A DNA stretch of 64,000 nt from Microvirga terrae (GTDB lineage Bacteria > Pseudomonadota > Alphaproteobacteria > Rhizobiales > Beijerinckiaceae), in contig NZ_CP102845.1 in the NCBI RefSeq assembly GCF_013307435.2, positions 1,798,001-1,862,000 of the forward strand, written 5' to 3'. The first letter of the stretch is position 1; the number at the start of each line of letters is the position of its first letter. Below are positions 9,289-16,803 of this stretch, in pieces. Under the pieces are notes generated by a model. It saw only the letters and a list, made by a program, of their open reading frames with translations, did not search any database and was not told the DNA's origin. The translations under genes and the position numbers were made by a program.

Positions 9289-9606
9289 ATGAGTGAAGCG
9301 CCCAAAGTCATCGATCTCGACCGCGAGGCCGTCAAGCAGGGCCTGCAGGAGGGCTCGTTCGTGCTCGTCGACGTGCGCGAGCCGCACGAATTCGCCGCCG
9401 GCCACATTCCCGGCGCGGTCTCTCATCCGCTCTCGTCCTTCGATCCGTCCGCGCTGCCAGAGGGCAAGCGAATCGTGTTCTCGTGCGCGGCCGGAGTCCG
9501 GTCCGTGAGGGCGATCGAATTCGCCCAGGCCGCCGGCCGCGACATCCGCGAGCACTACCGGGGCGGGTTCAAGGACTGGGCGGCCTCCGGCGAGCCTGTG
9601 GAATAG
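9289..9606 (+). CDS. Rhodanese-like single-domain protein
   Basis: A 105-residue rhodanese domain: VLVDVREPHEFAAGHIPGA, then the active loop SCAAGVRS with the catalytic cysteine followed by the Gly-x-Arg-Ser expected of a sulfurtransferase, and the end YRGGFKDWAASG. It transfers sulfane sulfur to an acceptor not identifiable here. The start at 9289 is set by GGGAGG at 9276-9281. That ribosome site lies in one arm of a 12-bp perfect hairpin. Confidence 0.9.
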   Translation: MSEAPKVIDLDREAVKQGLQEGSFVLVDVREPHEFAAGHIPGAVSHPLSSFDPSALPEGKRIVFSCAAGVRSVRAIEFAQAAGRDIREHYRGGFKDWAASGEPVE

Positions 9607-9742
9607 GCTCCCTTGATACGCACCTCACATAGATGTGTTCTAAGGTAGAGTGCTCAAGCTTGACGAGATGTGCGCTAATGCCGGCCCGCTGACGATGGTT
9701 CGTCCGGACACCGTCGATCGCGCCCATGAGGGGAAGGAACAT

Positions 9743-10180
9743 ATGAAGTCTACTATTTTCGTCGCCAGCCTTCTGGCGCTCGGAGTGACGGCCGCCATTG
9801 CGCAAAGCGACGTGGTCGAGCAGCGCCAGGGTCTCATGAAGGAAATGGCCGCCCAGACCCGGCCCATCGGCGGCATGATGCGCGGCCAGGAGCCTTTCGA
9901 TCTCGCCAAAGTTCAGGCCAGCCTGAAGGTGCTCGCGGAGAACCCGAAGAAGTTCGTGGCCCTGTTCCCCGAGAACTCGAAGGACGCGCCCAAGTCCGAA
10001 GCGCTGCCGTCCGTCTGGGAGAACAAGGCCAAGTTCGAGTCCTACGGCACCAAGATGAGCCAGGATGCCCAGACCGCCCTGGCGTCGATCAAGGACGAGG
10101 CCTCCTTCAAGGCGGAGATGCCGAAGGTTCTGCAGAACTGTGGCACCTGCCACAACGAGTTCCGCAAGAAGAGCTCGTAG
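9743..10180 (+). CDS. Cytochrome c' (class II c-type cytochrome)
   Basis: 145 residues with a signal peptide (MKSTIFVASLLALGVTAAIA) and a four-helix cytochrome c' body. The heme motif CGTCH lies at the extreme C-terminus, as in this class. Exported to the periplasm, where the family binds gases such as NO or carries electrons. The longer frame from 9650 lacks a signal peptide at its start, and GGGGAAGG precedes the ATG at 9743. It is followed by a di-heme cytochrome gene 58 bases on. Confidence 0.92.
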   Translation: MKSTIFVASLLALGVTAAIAQSDVVEQRQGLMKEMAAQTRPIGGMMRGQEPFDLAKVQASLKVLAENPKKFVALFPENSKDAPKSEALPSVWENKAKFESYGTKMSQDAQTALASIKDEASFKAEMPKVLQNCGTCHNEFRKKSS

Positions 10181-10200
10181 CGCCTGAGAGGCTTCAGAAT

Positions 10201-10228
10201 GGGCGGCCGTCGGCCGCCCGTTTCGTTT
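10201..10228 (+). terminator. GC hairpin with short T-run after cytochrome c' gene
   Basis: GGGCGGC at 10201-10207 pairs with GCCGCCC at 10213-10219, followed by GTTTCGTTT. It lies between the two cytochrome genes, so it probably reduces, and may not abolish, read-through to the di-heme cytochrome. Confidence 0.55.
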
Positions 10229-10238
10229 GGAGAACGGA

Positions 10239-11186
10239 ATGCGCAAGGCGATCGTGGCTCTTCTGGTTCTGGTCCTGCTCGGGGCGGCGGGCTTCTGGGG
10301 CCTGACCTCTCCGGCGGCCTACGCCCTCATCCGCGGGAACGGTCAGGTCTCTCCCGAAGCGGCGTCGGGGCCGGCCCGCCAGCCGAATCTCGATAGCGGC
10401 CGCACCCTGTTCTTCGCGGGAGGTTGCACCTCCTGCCACGCGGTCCCCAACCAGGACGACAAGCTGCGGCTCGGCGGCGGCTATGCCCTGAAGTCGCCCT
10501 TCGGCACCTTCCACGTTCCCAACATCTCGCCCCATAAGCAGGACGGCATCGGCTCCTGGACCACGGCGGACTTCGTCCGTGCCATGCGGGAGGGCATCTC
10601 GCCCGACGGCCGCCACTACTATCCGGCCTTTCCCTATACGAGCTATCAGCGCATGAGCCCCGAGGATCTCGGCGATCTCTTCGCGTTCATCATGACGCTT
10701 CAGCCGGTCGAAGGGCGCGCTCCCGGTCACGAGCTGCCATTCCCCTACAACATTCGCCGCGGTCTCGGTCTGTGGAAGCTCGCCTTCCTGGACGGGCAGG
10801 CCTTCCGGCCGGATCCTGGCAAGTCCGAGAGCCTGAACCGGGGCGCCTATCTGGTGAACGGGCCGGGCCACTGCGCCGAGTGCCACAGCCAACGCAACAT
10901 GGCGGGAGCCATCATCGAGGAAAGGCGCTTCGCCGGCGGTCCCGATCCCGAGGGACGGGGCATCGTTCCCAACATCACCCCGCATCCGACCGGCATCGGC
11001 GGCTGGACGCCGGACGACCTCACGACCCTGCTGACCACCGGCGAGACGCCGAATTTCGATACGGTCGGCGGGCCGATGGGCGCCGTGGTGGCCAACACGG
11101 CCCGGCTCCCCGACGGGGACCGGCGGGCCATGGCCGAATACCTGCTGTCGCTGCCGCCGAGGCAGGGTTTCAAGAAGCCGGAGTAA
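10239..11186 (+). CDS. Di-heme cytochrome c, alcohol-dehydrogenase-subunit type
   Basis: 315 residues: an uncleaved or cleaved N-terminal hydrophobic segment (IVALLVLVLLGAAGFWGL), then two cytochrome c domains with motifs CTSCH (about residue 65) and CAECH (about residue 212). The repeated phrase VPNISPHKQDGIGSW / VPNITPHPTGIGGWT marks membrane-bound dehydrogenase cytochromes that carry electrons from periplasmic dehydrogenases to the chain. The start at 10239 has GGAG 6 bases upstream. No dehydrogenase gene is adjacent, so the electron donor is unknown; the cytochrome c' gene upstream may act with it. Confidence 0.88.
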   Translation: MRKAIVALLVLVLLGAAGFWGLTSPAAYALIRGNGQVSPEAASGPARQPNLDSGRTLFFAGGCTSCHAVPNQDDKLRLGGGYALKSPFGTFHVPNISPHKQDGIGSWTTADFVRAMREGISPDGRHYYPAFPYTSYQRMSPEDLGDLFAFIMTLQPVEGRAPGHELPFPYNIRRGLGLWKLAFLDGQAFRPDPGKSESLNRGAYLVNGPGHCAECHSQRNMAGAIIEERRFAGGPDPEGRGIVPNITPHPTGIGGWTPDDLTTLLTTGETPNFDTVGGPMGAVVANTARLPDGDRRAMAEYLLSLPPRQGFKKPE

Positions 11187-11240
11187 TGGGGATTGCGCGT
11201 TGGCGCTCGAACGACTCAGGCATCGCCTCACCGCACCCTC

Positions 11241-11333
11241 CACGTCATCACCGGCCTTGTGCCGGTGATCCCGATTTCCTGAGGCGCTGCGGCCTTCCGG
11301 TCGGAATGGCCGGGACAAGCCCGGCCATGACGA
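11241..11333. repeat. Dispersed double-palindrome repeat, copy 1
   Basis: Left palindrome ATCACCGGCCTTGTGCCGGTGAT, a central stretch of about 40 bases, then right palindrome ATGGCCGGGACAAGCCCGGCCAT, followed by GACG. It sits between two convergent genes. Related copies occur at 13622-13714 and 14124-14218, with degenerate ones further on; the two palindromes appear in the opposite order there, so this copy is inverted. Confidence 0.75.
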
Positions 11334-11374
11334 GGGAGGTTCTCATGTTCGGCTAACTTCGCAGCCCGAGAGCC

Positions 11375-11992
11375 TCAATCCATCACGGCGGCCTTCAGGA
11401 TGCACACCATGGTGGCCCGGCCCGGCGCGTCGCCGATGCAGCGCACCGAATGGGGACGGTCGCAACGATAGCGCAGGCTTTCGCCGGCCTTCGCCTGCTG
11501 GATCGCGCCCCCGACCTCGACCTCGAACTCGCCCTCCAGGACCGACAGGCATTCCACCGAGCCGCGCTGGTGGCTGTCGGAATCGAGCACGCCGCCGGGC
11601 TCGGACTGCACGTCGTACCATTGCAGCCACTCGATGGTCTTGAGCCAGCCGATGATGGCCAGGCGCATCTTGCCGTCCTCGGACACGAGGATCGGGGTGT
11701 CGGCCTTGGAGGACTTCTCGATGAAGGGCTCCTCGTCCCCGGAGGCGAGAACCCGCTCGATCGACACGTCGAGGGCCTGGCTCAGCCGCCAGATGGTGGC
11801 GAGCGTCGGGTTGGTCTCGTTGCGCTCGATCTGACTGATGATCGACTTCGCCACGCCGGATTGCTCGGCGAGTTCCGACAGGGACAGGTTGTAGGCCTTG
11901 CGCAGGCGCTGGATCGTCTTGCCCATGTTGCCGGACAGAACCTGTGCGCCCGTCTCCAGGTCCCGGCTCCGCTCTTTGCCCTCGACGCCCAT
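11375..11992 (-). CDS. XRE-family transcription regulator with C-terminal cupin domain
   Basis: 205 residues: a helix-turn-helix domain (about 25-80; LSLSELAEQSGVAKSIISQIERNETNPTLATIW) and a cupin domain (about 120-200; LSVLEGEFEVEVGG, RYRCDRPHSVRC). This XRE-cupin class (as PuuR) binds DNA in the N-terminal half and senses a small ligand in the barrel. It lies 106 bases from a drug/metabolite exporter gene on the same strand, downstream of it, and may regulate that gene. The ligand cannot be deduced. Confidence 0.9.
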   Translation of the reverse strand: MGVEGKERSRDLETGAQVLSGNMGKTIQRLRKAYNLSLSELAEQSGVAKSIISQIERNETNPTLATIWRLSQALDVSIERVLASGDEEPFIEKSSKADTPILVSEDGKMRLAIIGWLKTIEWLQWYDVQSEPGGVLDSDSHQRGSVECLSVLEGEFEVEVGGAIQQAKAGESLRYRCDRPHSVRCIGDAPGRATMVCILKAAVMD

Positions 11993-12098
11993 GACTGCCT
12001 CTGTTCCGAAATAGAGAACGTTCGTTCCTCAAAACGGTTGTGAGGGAATCGGCGGAACGGGTCAAGCGCCGGGGGCGCATGGCCCAACCTTTTGAGGT

Positions 12099-13079
12099 TC
12101 AGACCCCGGGCCTCTGGGGAGCGACCTGCAGGGCCCTGGTTCGCAGGAGCCCGAGCCGGTGCTCGCGCCAGACGATGAAGAGGCCCGTGGCGGCCACGAT
12201 GGCGGCGCCGACCAGCACGGTCAGGGTGGGCAGATCCCCGAACATGAACCAGCCGAACAGGAGCGCCCAGATCATGGTGGTGTACTCGAACGGCGCGATC
12301 ACCGAGGTGTCCGCATATCGGTAGGATTGCGTGACCAGGATCTGGCCGACGCCGCCCAGGATGCCGATGAGGACGAACAGGGCGAGGTCCGTGGAATCCG
12401 GCATGCGCCAGCCCAGCGCCAGGGTGCAGAGCGACAGCCCGGACGCCATGATGAAGAAGTAGAACACGATGGCGCCGGTCTTCTCGGTCTCGGTCAGGCG
12501 CCGGACCTGGATCATGGCGCCGGCCGAGCAGAAAGCGCCCGTGAAGGCCAGCATCGCGCCGAGCGTGGGGCCGGCGTTCAGATCCCCGCCGAAGGTCCCG
12601 ACCTTCAGATAGGGCGACAGCATGATCAGCACGCCGACGAACCCGATGCCGACCGCCGTCCATCGATAGGCCCGCACCGTCTCCTTCAGGAGGAGCGCCG
12701 CCAGGATCACCGCGATGAGGGGAGACGCGTAGCCGATCGCGATGGCGTCATGCAGCGGCAGGTAGGAAAGGGCGGCGAAGCCGAGATACATGGCGCCCGT
12801 GCCGATGAACCCGCGCTTGAAGTGACCGACCACGTTCCTCGTCCGCACCGCGTTGATGAGGTCTCCCTGCCAACCCAGCCACAACATCAGCGGGAGCAGG
12901 GCGAAGGCCGAGCGGAAGAAGACGATCTCCCCGACAGGATAGCGCGCGGCGAGCGTCTTGAGGGTCGCCGACATCATCGTGAAGACGACGGCGGAGGTGA
13001 CTTTGAGGGAGATCCCCAGGAGAGGTTTCACGGGAGAAGGGGTTTTCACGGCTGGCGTCGCTTGGAAGAGTGCAGCCAA
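12099..13079 (-). CDS. DMT-superfamily (EamA) transporter
   Basis: About 326 residues with roughly ten hydrophobic helices in two EamA repeats (e.g. LLGISLKVTSAVVFTMMSAT, VIMLSPYLKVG region, IAPFEYTTMIWALLFGWFMF). Family members export amino acids or metabolites across the inner membrane. The frame begins with TTG at 13079; GTG at 13049 is an alternative and neither has a convincing ribosome site. The XRE-cupin regulator gene lies just downstream on the same strand. Confidence 0.87.
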   Translation of the reverse strand: MAALFQATPAVKTPSPVKPLLGISLKVTSAVVFTMMSATLKTLAARYPVGEIVFFRSAFALLPLMLWLGWQGDLINAVRTRNVVGHFKRGFIGTGAMYLGFAALSYLPLHDAIAIGYASPLIAVILAALLLKETVRAYRWTAVGIGFVGVLIMLSPYLKVGTFGGDLNAGPTLGAMLAFTGAFCSAGAMIQVRRLTETEKTGAIVFYFFIMASGLSLCTLALGWRMPDSTDLALFVLIGILGGVGQILVTQSYRYADTSVIAPFEYTTMIWALLFGWFMFGDLPTLTVLVGAAIVAATGLFIVWREHRLGLLRTRALQVAPQRPGV

Positions 13080-13156
13080 TCACGGACGGGCCTCCCCGTG
13101 AACCCCCAATCGGCGCGCAAACCCCTGCGCCCGACGCATGGGTTGAGGGCAAGGGT

Positions 13157-13414
13157 TCAGGACTGGACGGCCCGAGAGCGCTTGATGTGAGACCTCGCGA
13201 AGCCGATCGCCGTGAGGATCAGCCATGCCGTCTGGGTTACGAAGGACGCCAGATTGAAGTCGAACAGCAGGGAGTAGAGGATCAGCAGCGCTCCCAGGGC
13301 ATTGAGAAGCGCATAGCGGTTGTCCTCGACCCTCAGGGCGCCGAGTTGCAGCAACCCGTAGGCCGACAGGTAGGCTGCAACGCCAACCAGCCCGACGATG
13401 TCAGGTCCATTCAT
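13157..13414 (-). CDS. Small membrane protein, CBU_0592-like
   Basis: 85 residues, starting MNGPDIVGLVGVAAYL and containing three predicted membrane helices (VAAYLSAYGLLQLGAL; YALLNALGALLILYSLLF; ASFVTQTAWLILTAIGF). It matches the small three-helix proteins often annotated as a CBU_0592-like domain; no function is established. The open frame extends upstream to 13651, but that part has shadow composition, so the ATG at 13414 is used. Confidence 0.78.
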   Translation of the reverse strand: MNGPDIVGLVGVAAYLSAYGLLQLGALRVEDNRYALLNALGALLILYSLLFDFNLASFVTQTAWLILTAIGFARSHIKRSRAVQS

Positions 13415-13621
13415 CCACGATCTCCGCCCGATCCGACGATAAGGCTCTACGGCAAACCGGCCCGCCTGTGAATCGGACTTTTCGCCCGAGGCGGGCCGGG
13501 ACGGGGCCGGGGTGTGATTCCTGTCCTGGCAGGCCCGTCCGTTCTCCGCCCGTCCTCGCCACCCTCCGCCCGTCATTCCACCCACCACGTCATGGCCACC
13601 CTCCCTCCGTCCTGACACCCT

Positions 13622-13714
13622 CGACGTCATGGCCGGGCCTGTCCCGGCCATCCCGATTGGAAGAGCGCCGTGCCTTTCCGATCGGGATCACCGGCCCAGG
13701 GCCGGTGATGACGT
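13622..13714. repeat. Dispersed double-palindrome repeat, copy 2
   Basis: Palindrome ATGGCCGGGCCTGTCCCGGCCAT, then CCCGATTGG and a centre containing GAGCGCCGTGCC, then palindrome ATCACCGGCCCAGGGCCGGTGAT, flanked by GACGTC and GACGT. It has the same parts as the copy at 11241 in opposite orientation. Confidence 0.78.
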
Positions 13715-13757
13715 GGGGGTGAGTTCGAGACGGTGAGATCATGTTCTTATTTTGTTC

Positions 13758-13786
13758 TTGACAGCGGGCGCAAGCTAAGCTATATC
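13758..13786 (+). promoter_or_regulatory. Consensus-like sigma-70 promoter
   Basis: TTGACA at 13758-13763 and TATATC at 13781-13786 are separated by exactly 17 bases. No coding frame with a ribosome site follows, but a strongly structured sequence does, so it most likely drives a non-coding RNA. Confidence 0.65.
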
Positions 13787-13792
13787 GTTGGA

Positions 13793-13940
13793 CAGATCGG
13801 TTCCTTCGAGGGGCGCGCTCGCGAGGCGTCGCAGTGACGGGAACCGGCACGGTCCCGCAGTTGGCCTCGCAAGCCGGCTGGCGGGAGGCCCTTGGTGCTT
13901 CGGGCTGCCAAGTCTAAACGCCTAAAAGTACCGTGCGCGA
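13793..13940 (+). ncRNA. Candidate structured small RNA, family unknown
   Basis: The sequence begins about 7 bases after a consensus promoter. CGGTTCC at 13798-13804 pairs with GGAACCG at 13840-13846. Next, GCACGGT at 13847-13853 pairs with ACCGTGC at 13930-13936 and encloses two hairpins: CCCGC/GCGGG at 13854-13885, extended inside by GTTGGC/GCCGGC, and CTTGG/CCAAG at 13891-13912 with a C(TTCG)G loop. I could not match it to tmRNA, RNase P RNA or SRP RNA by their conserved words; 6S RNA cannot be excluded. The 3' end is not defined, as no T-run terminator is seen. Confidence 0.4.
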
Positions 13941-14123
13941 GGTGCCGTCCGGCTCTTCCATCAAACCATCTCCATCGAGCCGGGCCGCCACTCGCGCCAC
14001 CCTCGATCATCCTGAAGGCTCGCAGCCCCACGGCTGCGGGCCCACAGGTGCTGCACTTTGACATCACCACAGATCACGCACCGGCACCGCAGCGTCACGC
14101 TCCTCCGCCATCCGACCCTCCGC

Positions 14124-14218
14124 CCGTCATGGCCGGCCCTGTGCCGGCCATCCCGATCAGAAAAGCGCGGCGTTCCAAACGATCGAGATCACCGGCACAA
14201 GTCCGGTGACGACGTCGA
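14124..14218. repeat. Dispersed double-palindrome repeat, copy 3
   Basis: Starts CGTCATGGCCGGCCCTGTG with the first palindrome (ATGGCCGGCCCTGTGCCGGCCAT), a centre with AAAAGCGCGGCGTTCC, then ATCACCGGCACAAGTCCGGTGAC and GACGTC. Same orientation as copy 2. The second arm carries one mismatch. Confidence 0.75.
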
Positions 14219-14318
14219 GGGCATCACGGCCCGGCGTCACAAATCTGCAGGAAAACCGTCATGGGGACGAGACGGGAATCCGTTTGGCTATCGTCCAGCA
14301 AGCCCGCCGGAGAAGCCC

Positions 14319-15131
14319 ATGGCTCAGGATGTGAATGCTCTGCGCGTACGGACGTTGTTCCTGTCCGACCTCCATCTCGGCACGAAGGGGTGCCAGGCGG
14401 ACGCCCTGCTGGAGTTTCTCAAGACCTACGACGCCGACACGATCTATCTCGTCGGCGACATCGTCGACGGCTGGAAGCTGAAATCCGGCTGGTACTGGCC
14501 GCAGGCCCATAACGACGTGGTCCAGAAGCTCCTGCGCAAGGTCCGGAAAGGGGCGCGCCTCGTCTACCTTCCGGGCAACCACGACGAGTTCCTGCGTGAC
14601 TATATCGGGGTCAATCTGGGCGGGATCGAGCTGGCCGATTACGCGGTGCACGAAGCTGCCGACGGCAAGCGCTACCTCGTAATCCATGGCGACCAGTTCG
14701 ATCTCGTCGTCAGGCATGCCCGCTGGCTGGCCCTCCTCGGAGACGGAGCCTATTCGGCGGCGCTCTTCGTCAACACGTATCTCAATATGGTCCGGCGGCG
14801 CCTCGGGCTGACCTACTGGTCGCTGTCGTCCTGGGCCAAGCTGCGGGTCAAGAACGCGGTGAACTTCATCAGCCGGTTCGAGGAGCTTCTCGCCGCAGAG
14901 GCCCACCGGCAGCAGGCCGACGGCGTGATCTGCGGGCATATCCACCATGCCACCATGCATGATCAGTTCGGGGTCGCCTACGTGAACACGGGCGACTGGG
15001 TCGAGTCCTGCACGGCGGTGGTCGAGCATTACGATGGCTCGTTCCAGCTCATTCGATGGACGGAGGTCCAGCTGGAGGTGACCCGAGTAGAGGGCCTTGC
15101 CGCCCCGGTCATCAGCGAGAAGGCCGCCTGA
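14319..15131 (+). CDS. UDP-2,3-diacylglucosamine diphosphatase-like metallophosphoesterase
   Basis: 270 residues with the full metallophosphoesterase motif set in order: DLHLG, GDIVDGW, GNHDE, HGDQFD and GHIHHA, which bind two metal ions. It resembles the LpxH-like family that hydrolyses UDP-2,3-diacylglucosamine in lipid A synthesis, though in this branch the substrate is not proven. The start at 14319 has GGAG 6 bases upstream; the longer frame into the repeat region is a shadow. Its stop overlaps the start of the glycosyltransferase gene by one base (TGATG), indicating an operon. Confidence 0.87.
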   Translation: MAQDVNALRVRTLFLSDLHLGTKGCQADALLEFLKTYDADTIYLVGDIVDGWKLKSGWYWPQAHNDVVQKLLRKVRKGARLVYLPGNHDEFLRDYIGVNLGGIELADYAVHEAADGKRYLVIHGDQFDLVVRHARWLALLGDGAYSAALFVNTYLNMVRRRLGLTYWSLSSWAKLRVKNAVNFISRFEELLAAEAHRQQADGVICGHIHHATMHDQFGVAYVNTGDWVESCTAVVEHYDGSFQLIRWTEVQLEVTRVEGLAAPVISEKAA

Positions 15132-16138
15132 TGCGCCTTCTGATCGCAACCGACGCCTGGCGGCCCCAGATCAACGGGGTCGTCCGCTCCCTGGAATACA
15201 TGGCCGTGGAGGCGCCGCGCTTCGGCACGGAGGTCGTGTTCCTCACGCCCGAGCGCTTCCGCTCCGTCCCGATGCCGACCTATCCGGAGATCCGGCTCTC
15301 GCTGGTGAGGCCCGGATCCGTCGCCGGAATTCTTGAAGAGGTCCAGCCGACCCATGTCCACATCGCCACGGAAGGACCCATCGGGCTTGCGACCCGGCTG
15401 ACCTGCACCCGCCAGGGGCGGGCTTTCACCACGAGCTACCACACGCGCTTCCCGGAATATGTCGCGGCCCGCACCCGAATCCCGGAGGCCTGGTCCTACA
15501 GGGCTCTGAAGCGCTTCCACGGGGCCGCCCGCGCCATGATGGTCAGCACGCCGTCCCTGGAGCGGGACCTGGCCGGGCGCGGCTTCAGGAACATCATGCG
15601 CTGGACGCGGGGCGTCGACACCGGCCTGTTCCGGCCCCGGACCGAGCGGATCCTGGACGTGGCCGCGCCCATCTTCCTCTATGTCGGGCGGGTCGCGGTG
15701 GAGAAGAACCTCGACGCCTTCCTGAGCCTCGACCTGCCCGGCACGAAGGTCGTCGTCGGGGACGGACCGGCCCGCACAGGGCTCGAACGGACCTATCCCG
15801 AAGCCCGGTTCCTCGGGGCTCTGACGGGCGAGGATCTGGCCCGGGTCTATGCGTCCTCGGACGTCTTCGTGTTCCCGAGCCTGACCGACACGTTCGGCAT
15901 CGTGCTGATCGAGGCCCTCGCGTCCGGCCTGCCGATCGCGGCCTTTCCGGTCACCGGGCCGCTCGACGTGATCGGAGCCTCGGGCTGCGGCGTTCTCTCA
16001 CCGGATCTGCGGGAGGCCGCACTCGGGGCCCTCGCGATCCCGCGGGAGCGGTGTCGGGCCTATGGCGAGACCTTCACCTGGCAGGAAAGCGCCCGGCAGT
16101 TCTTCTCCAATATCGAGAAAGCCCATTCCGATCACTAG
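15131..16138 (+). CDS. GT4-family glycosyltransferase
   Basis: 335 residues in the GT-B fold. It starts LLIATDAWRPQINGVVRS, shows the nucleotide-sugar side motif GRVAVEKNLDAFLSLD and the EX7E-like region SLTDTFGIVLIEALASGLP. The closest known types are MgtA/PimB-like alpha-mannosyltransferases that glycosylate membrane lipids. Coupling to the LpxH-like gene by a one-base overlap suggests a role in a glycolipid or envelope product. Donor and acceptor cannot be read from the sequence. Confidence 0.88.
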   Translation: MRLLIATDAWRPQINGVVRSLEYMAVEAPRFGTEVVFLTPERFRSVPMPTYPEIRLSLVRPGSVAGILEEVQPTHVHIATEGPIGLATRLTCTRQGRAFTTSYHTRFPEYVAARTRIPEAWSYRALKRFHGAARAMMVSTPSLERDLAGRGFRNIMRWTRGVDTGLFRPRTERILDVAAPIFLYVGRVAVEKNLDAFLSLDLPGTKVVVGDGPARTGLERTYPEARFLGALTGEDLARVYASSDVFVFPSLTDTFGIVLIEALASGLPIAAFPVTGPLDVIGASGCGVLSPDLREAALGALAIPRERCRAYGETFTWQESARQFFSNIEKAHSDH

Positions 16139-16144
16139 CTGCCT

Positions 16145-16660
16145 CTACATCAGGAAGGCAGGGTGCGGGTGGAGATGTTGGGCTTTCTCACCCTCGAAAG
16201 GGCCGGCTTCCAGGGTGACTTCCGTCCGATCGATCTCCACGCGGCTGTGATCGATCAGGCTCTGGACGGCGTTTTCCACGTCGTGAAGGGTCGACACCAG
16301 GCGCCGGATGCGCTGCTCGGCCGCTTCCTGGAGTTCCGCCTCCGAGAGGCCGTTCATGGGATCGTCGGGGTCGAGCGCCGGAAAGGACCGGACCTCCGCC
16401 TTGGTCTGCCGGATCAGGGCGACCAACTTCTCGAGAACGGCCCTGAAGGGCTCGGCGACCCTCGGATCGAGCGGCTGTTCCTTCAGACGGCTCAGCGCCT
16501 CGACGATGGCCTGCGTGTCCGCATGGCGGTTGCGCCTGGCGAATTCCTTCAGGAACCAGCGGCCGCGTGCCGTCTCCATGACGGCCGTTTCGATGGTGTC
16601 GAAATCCAGGTCGCCGAACGTGACGTTGGTCTCTTCATCGGGCATGGTGGCGCAATCCAT
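16145..16660 (-). CDS. Conserved hypothetical protein
   Basis: 171 residues, soluble, mostly helical and acidic. The N-terminal pattern GDLDFDTIETAVMETARGRWFLKEFARRNRHADTQ recurs, as I recall, in uncharacterised alphaproteobacterial proteins that look like CheZ-type helix bundles; this is a weak resemblance only. It converges with the glycosyltransferase gene (6-base gap). The start is ATG 16660 or ATG 16645. Function unknown. Confidence 0.75.
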   Translation of the reverse strand: MDCATMPDEETNVTFGDLDFDTIETAVMETARGRWFLKEFARRNRHADTQAIVEALSRLKEQPLDPRVAEPFRAVLEKLVALIRQTKAEVRSFPALDPDDPMNGLSEAELQEAAEQRIRRLVSTLHDVENAVQSLIDHSRVEIDRTEVTLEAGPFEGEKAQHLHPHPAFLM

Positions 16661-16803
16661 CTCGGCCGGGTTTGATTCCTGTCCCCAACAGATGTGCGCA
16701 AACCGCCTGCAAGCTCAACCCCTGCAAGGCCTTCAGGGGTAGTCTTGCACCGCGTTCTTGCTCCTTTCGCCCCGCTTACAGACCTCAGAAGACCATTGTC
16801 CTG

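Larger units (their letters stand above)
13415..14318. other. Gene-free 0.9-kb region holding two repeats and a candidate RNA
   Basis: No open frame here looks coding; those present are proline- and arginine-rich shadows. The stretch holds two copies of the dispersed repeat (13622-13714, 14124-14218), a strong sigma-70-like promoter at 13758-13786, and a well-folding sequence after it (13793 to about 13940). A 7-bp hairpin, CGCAGCC with GGCTGCG, lies at 14021-14038. Confidence 0.7.

Noticed and set aside
9626..9637. CACAT-AG-ATGTG dyad upstream of the cytochrome c' gene as an FNR-type site
   Set aside because: It does not fit TTGAT-N4-ATCAA and is short enough to arise by chance.
13793..13940. 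Identification of the structured RNA as tmRNA, RNase P RNA or SRP RNA
   Set aside because: None of the conserved words (tag-peptide codons, GAGGAAAGTCC, GGAAGGAAGCAGCC) is present.
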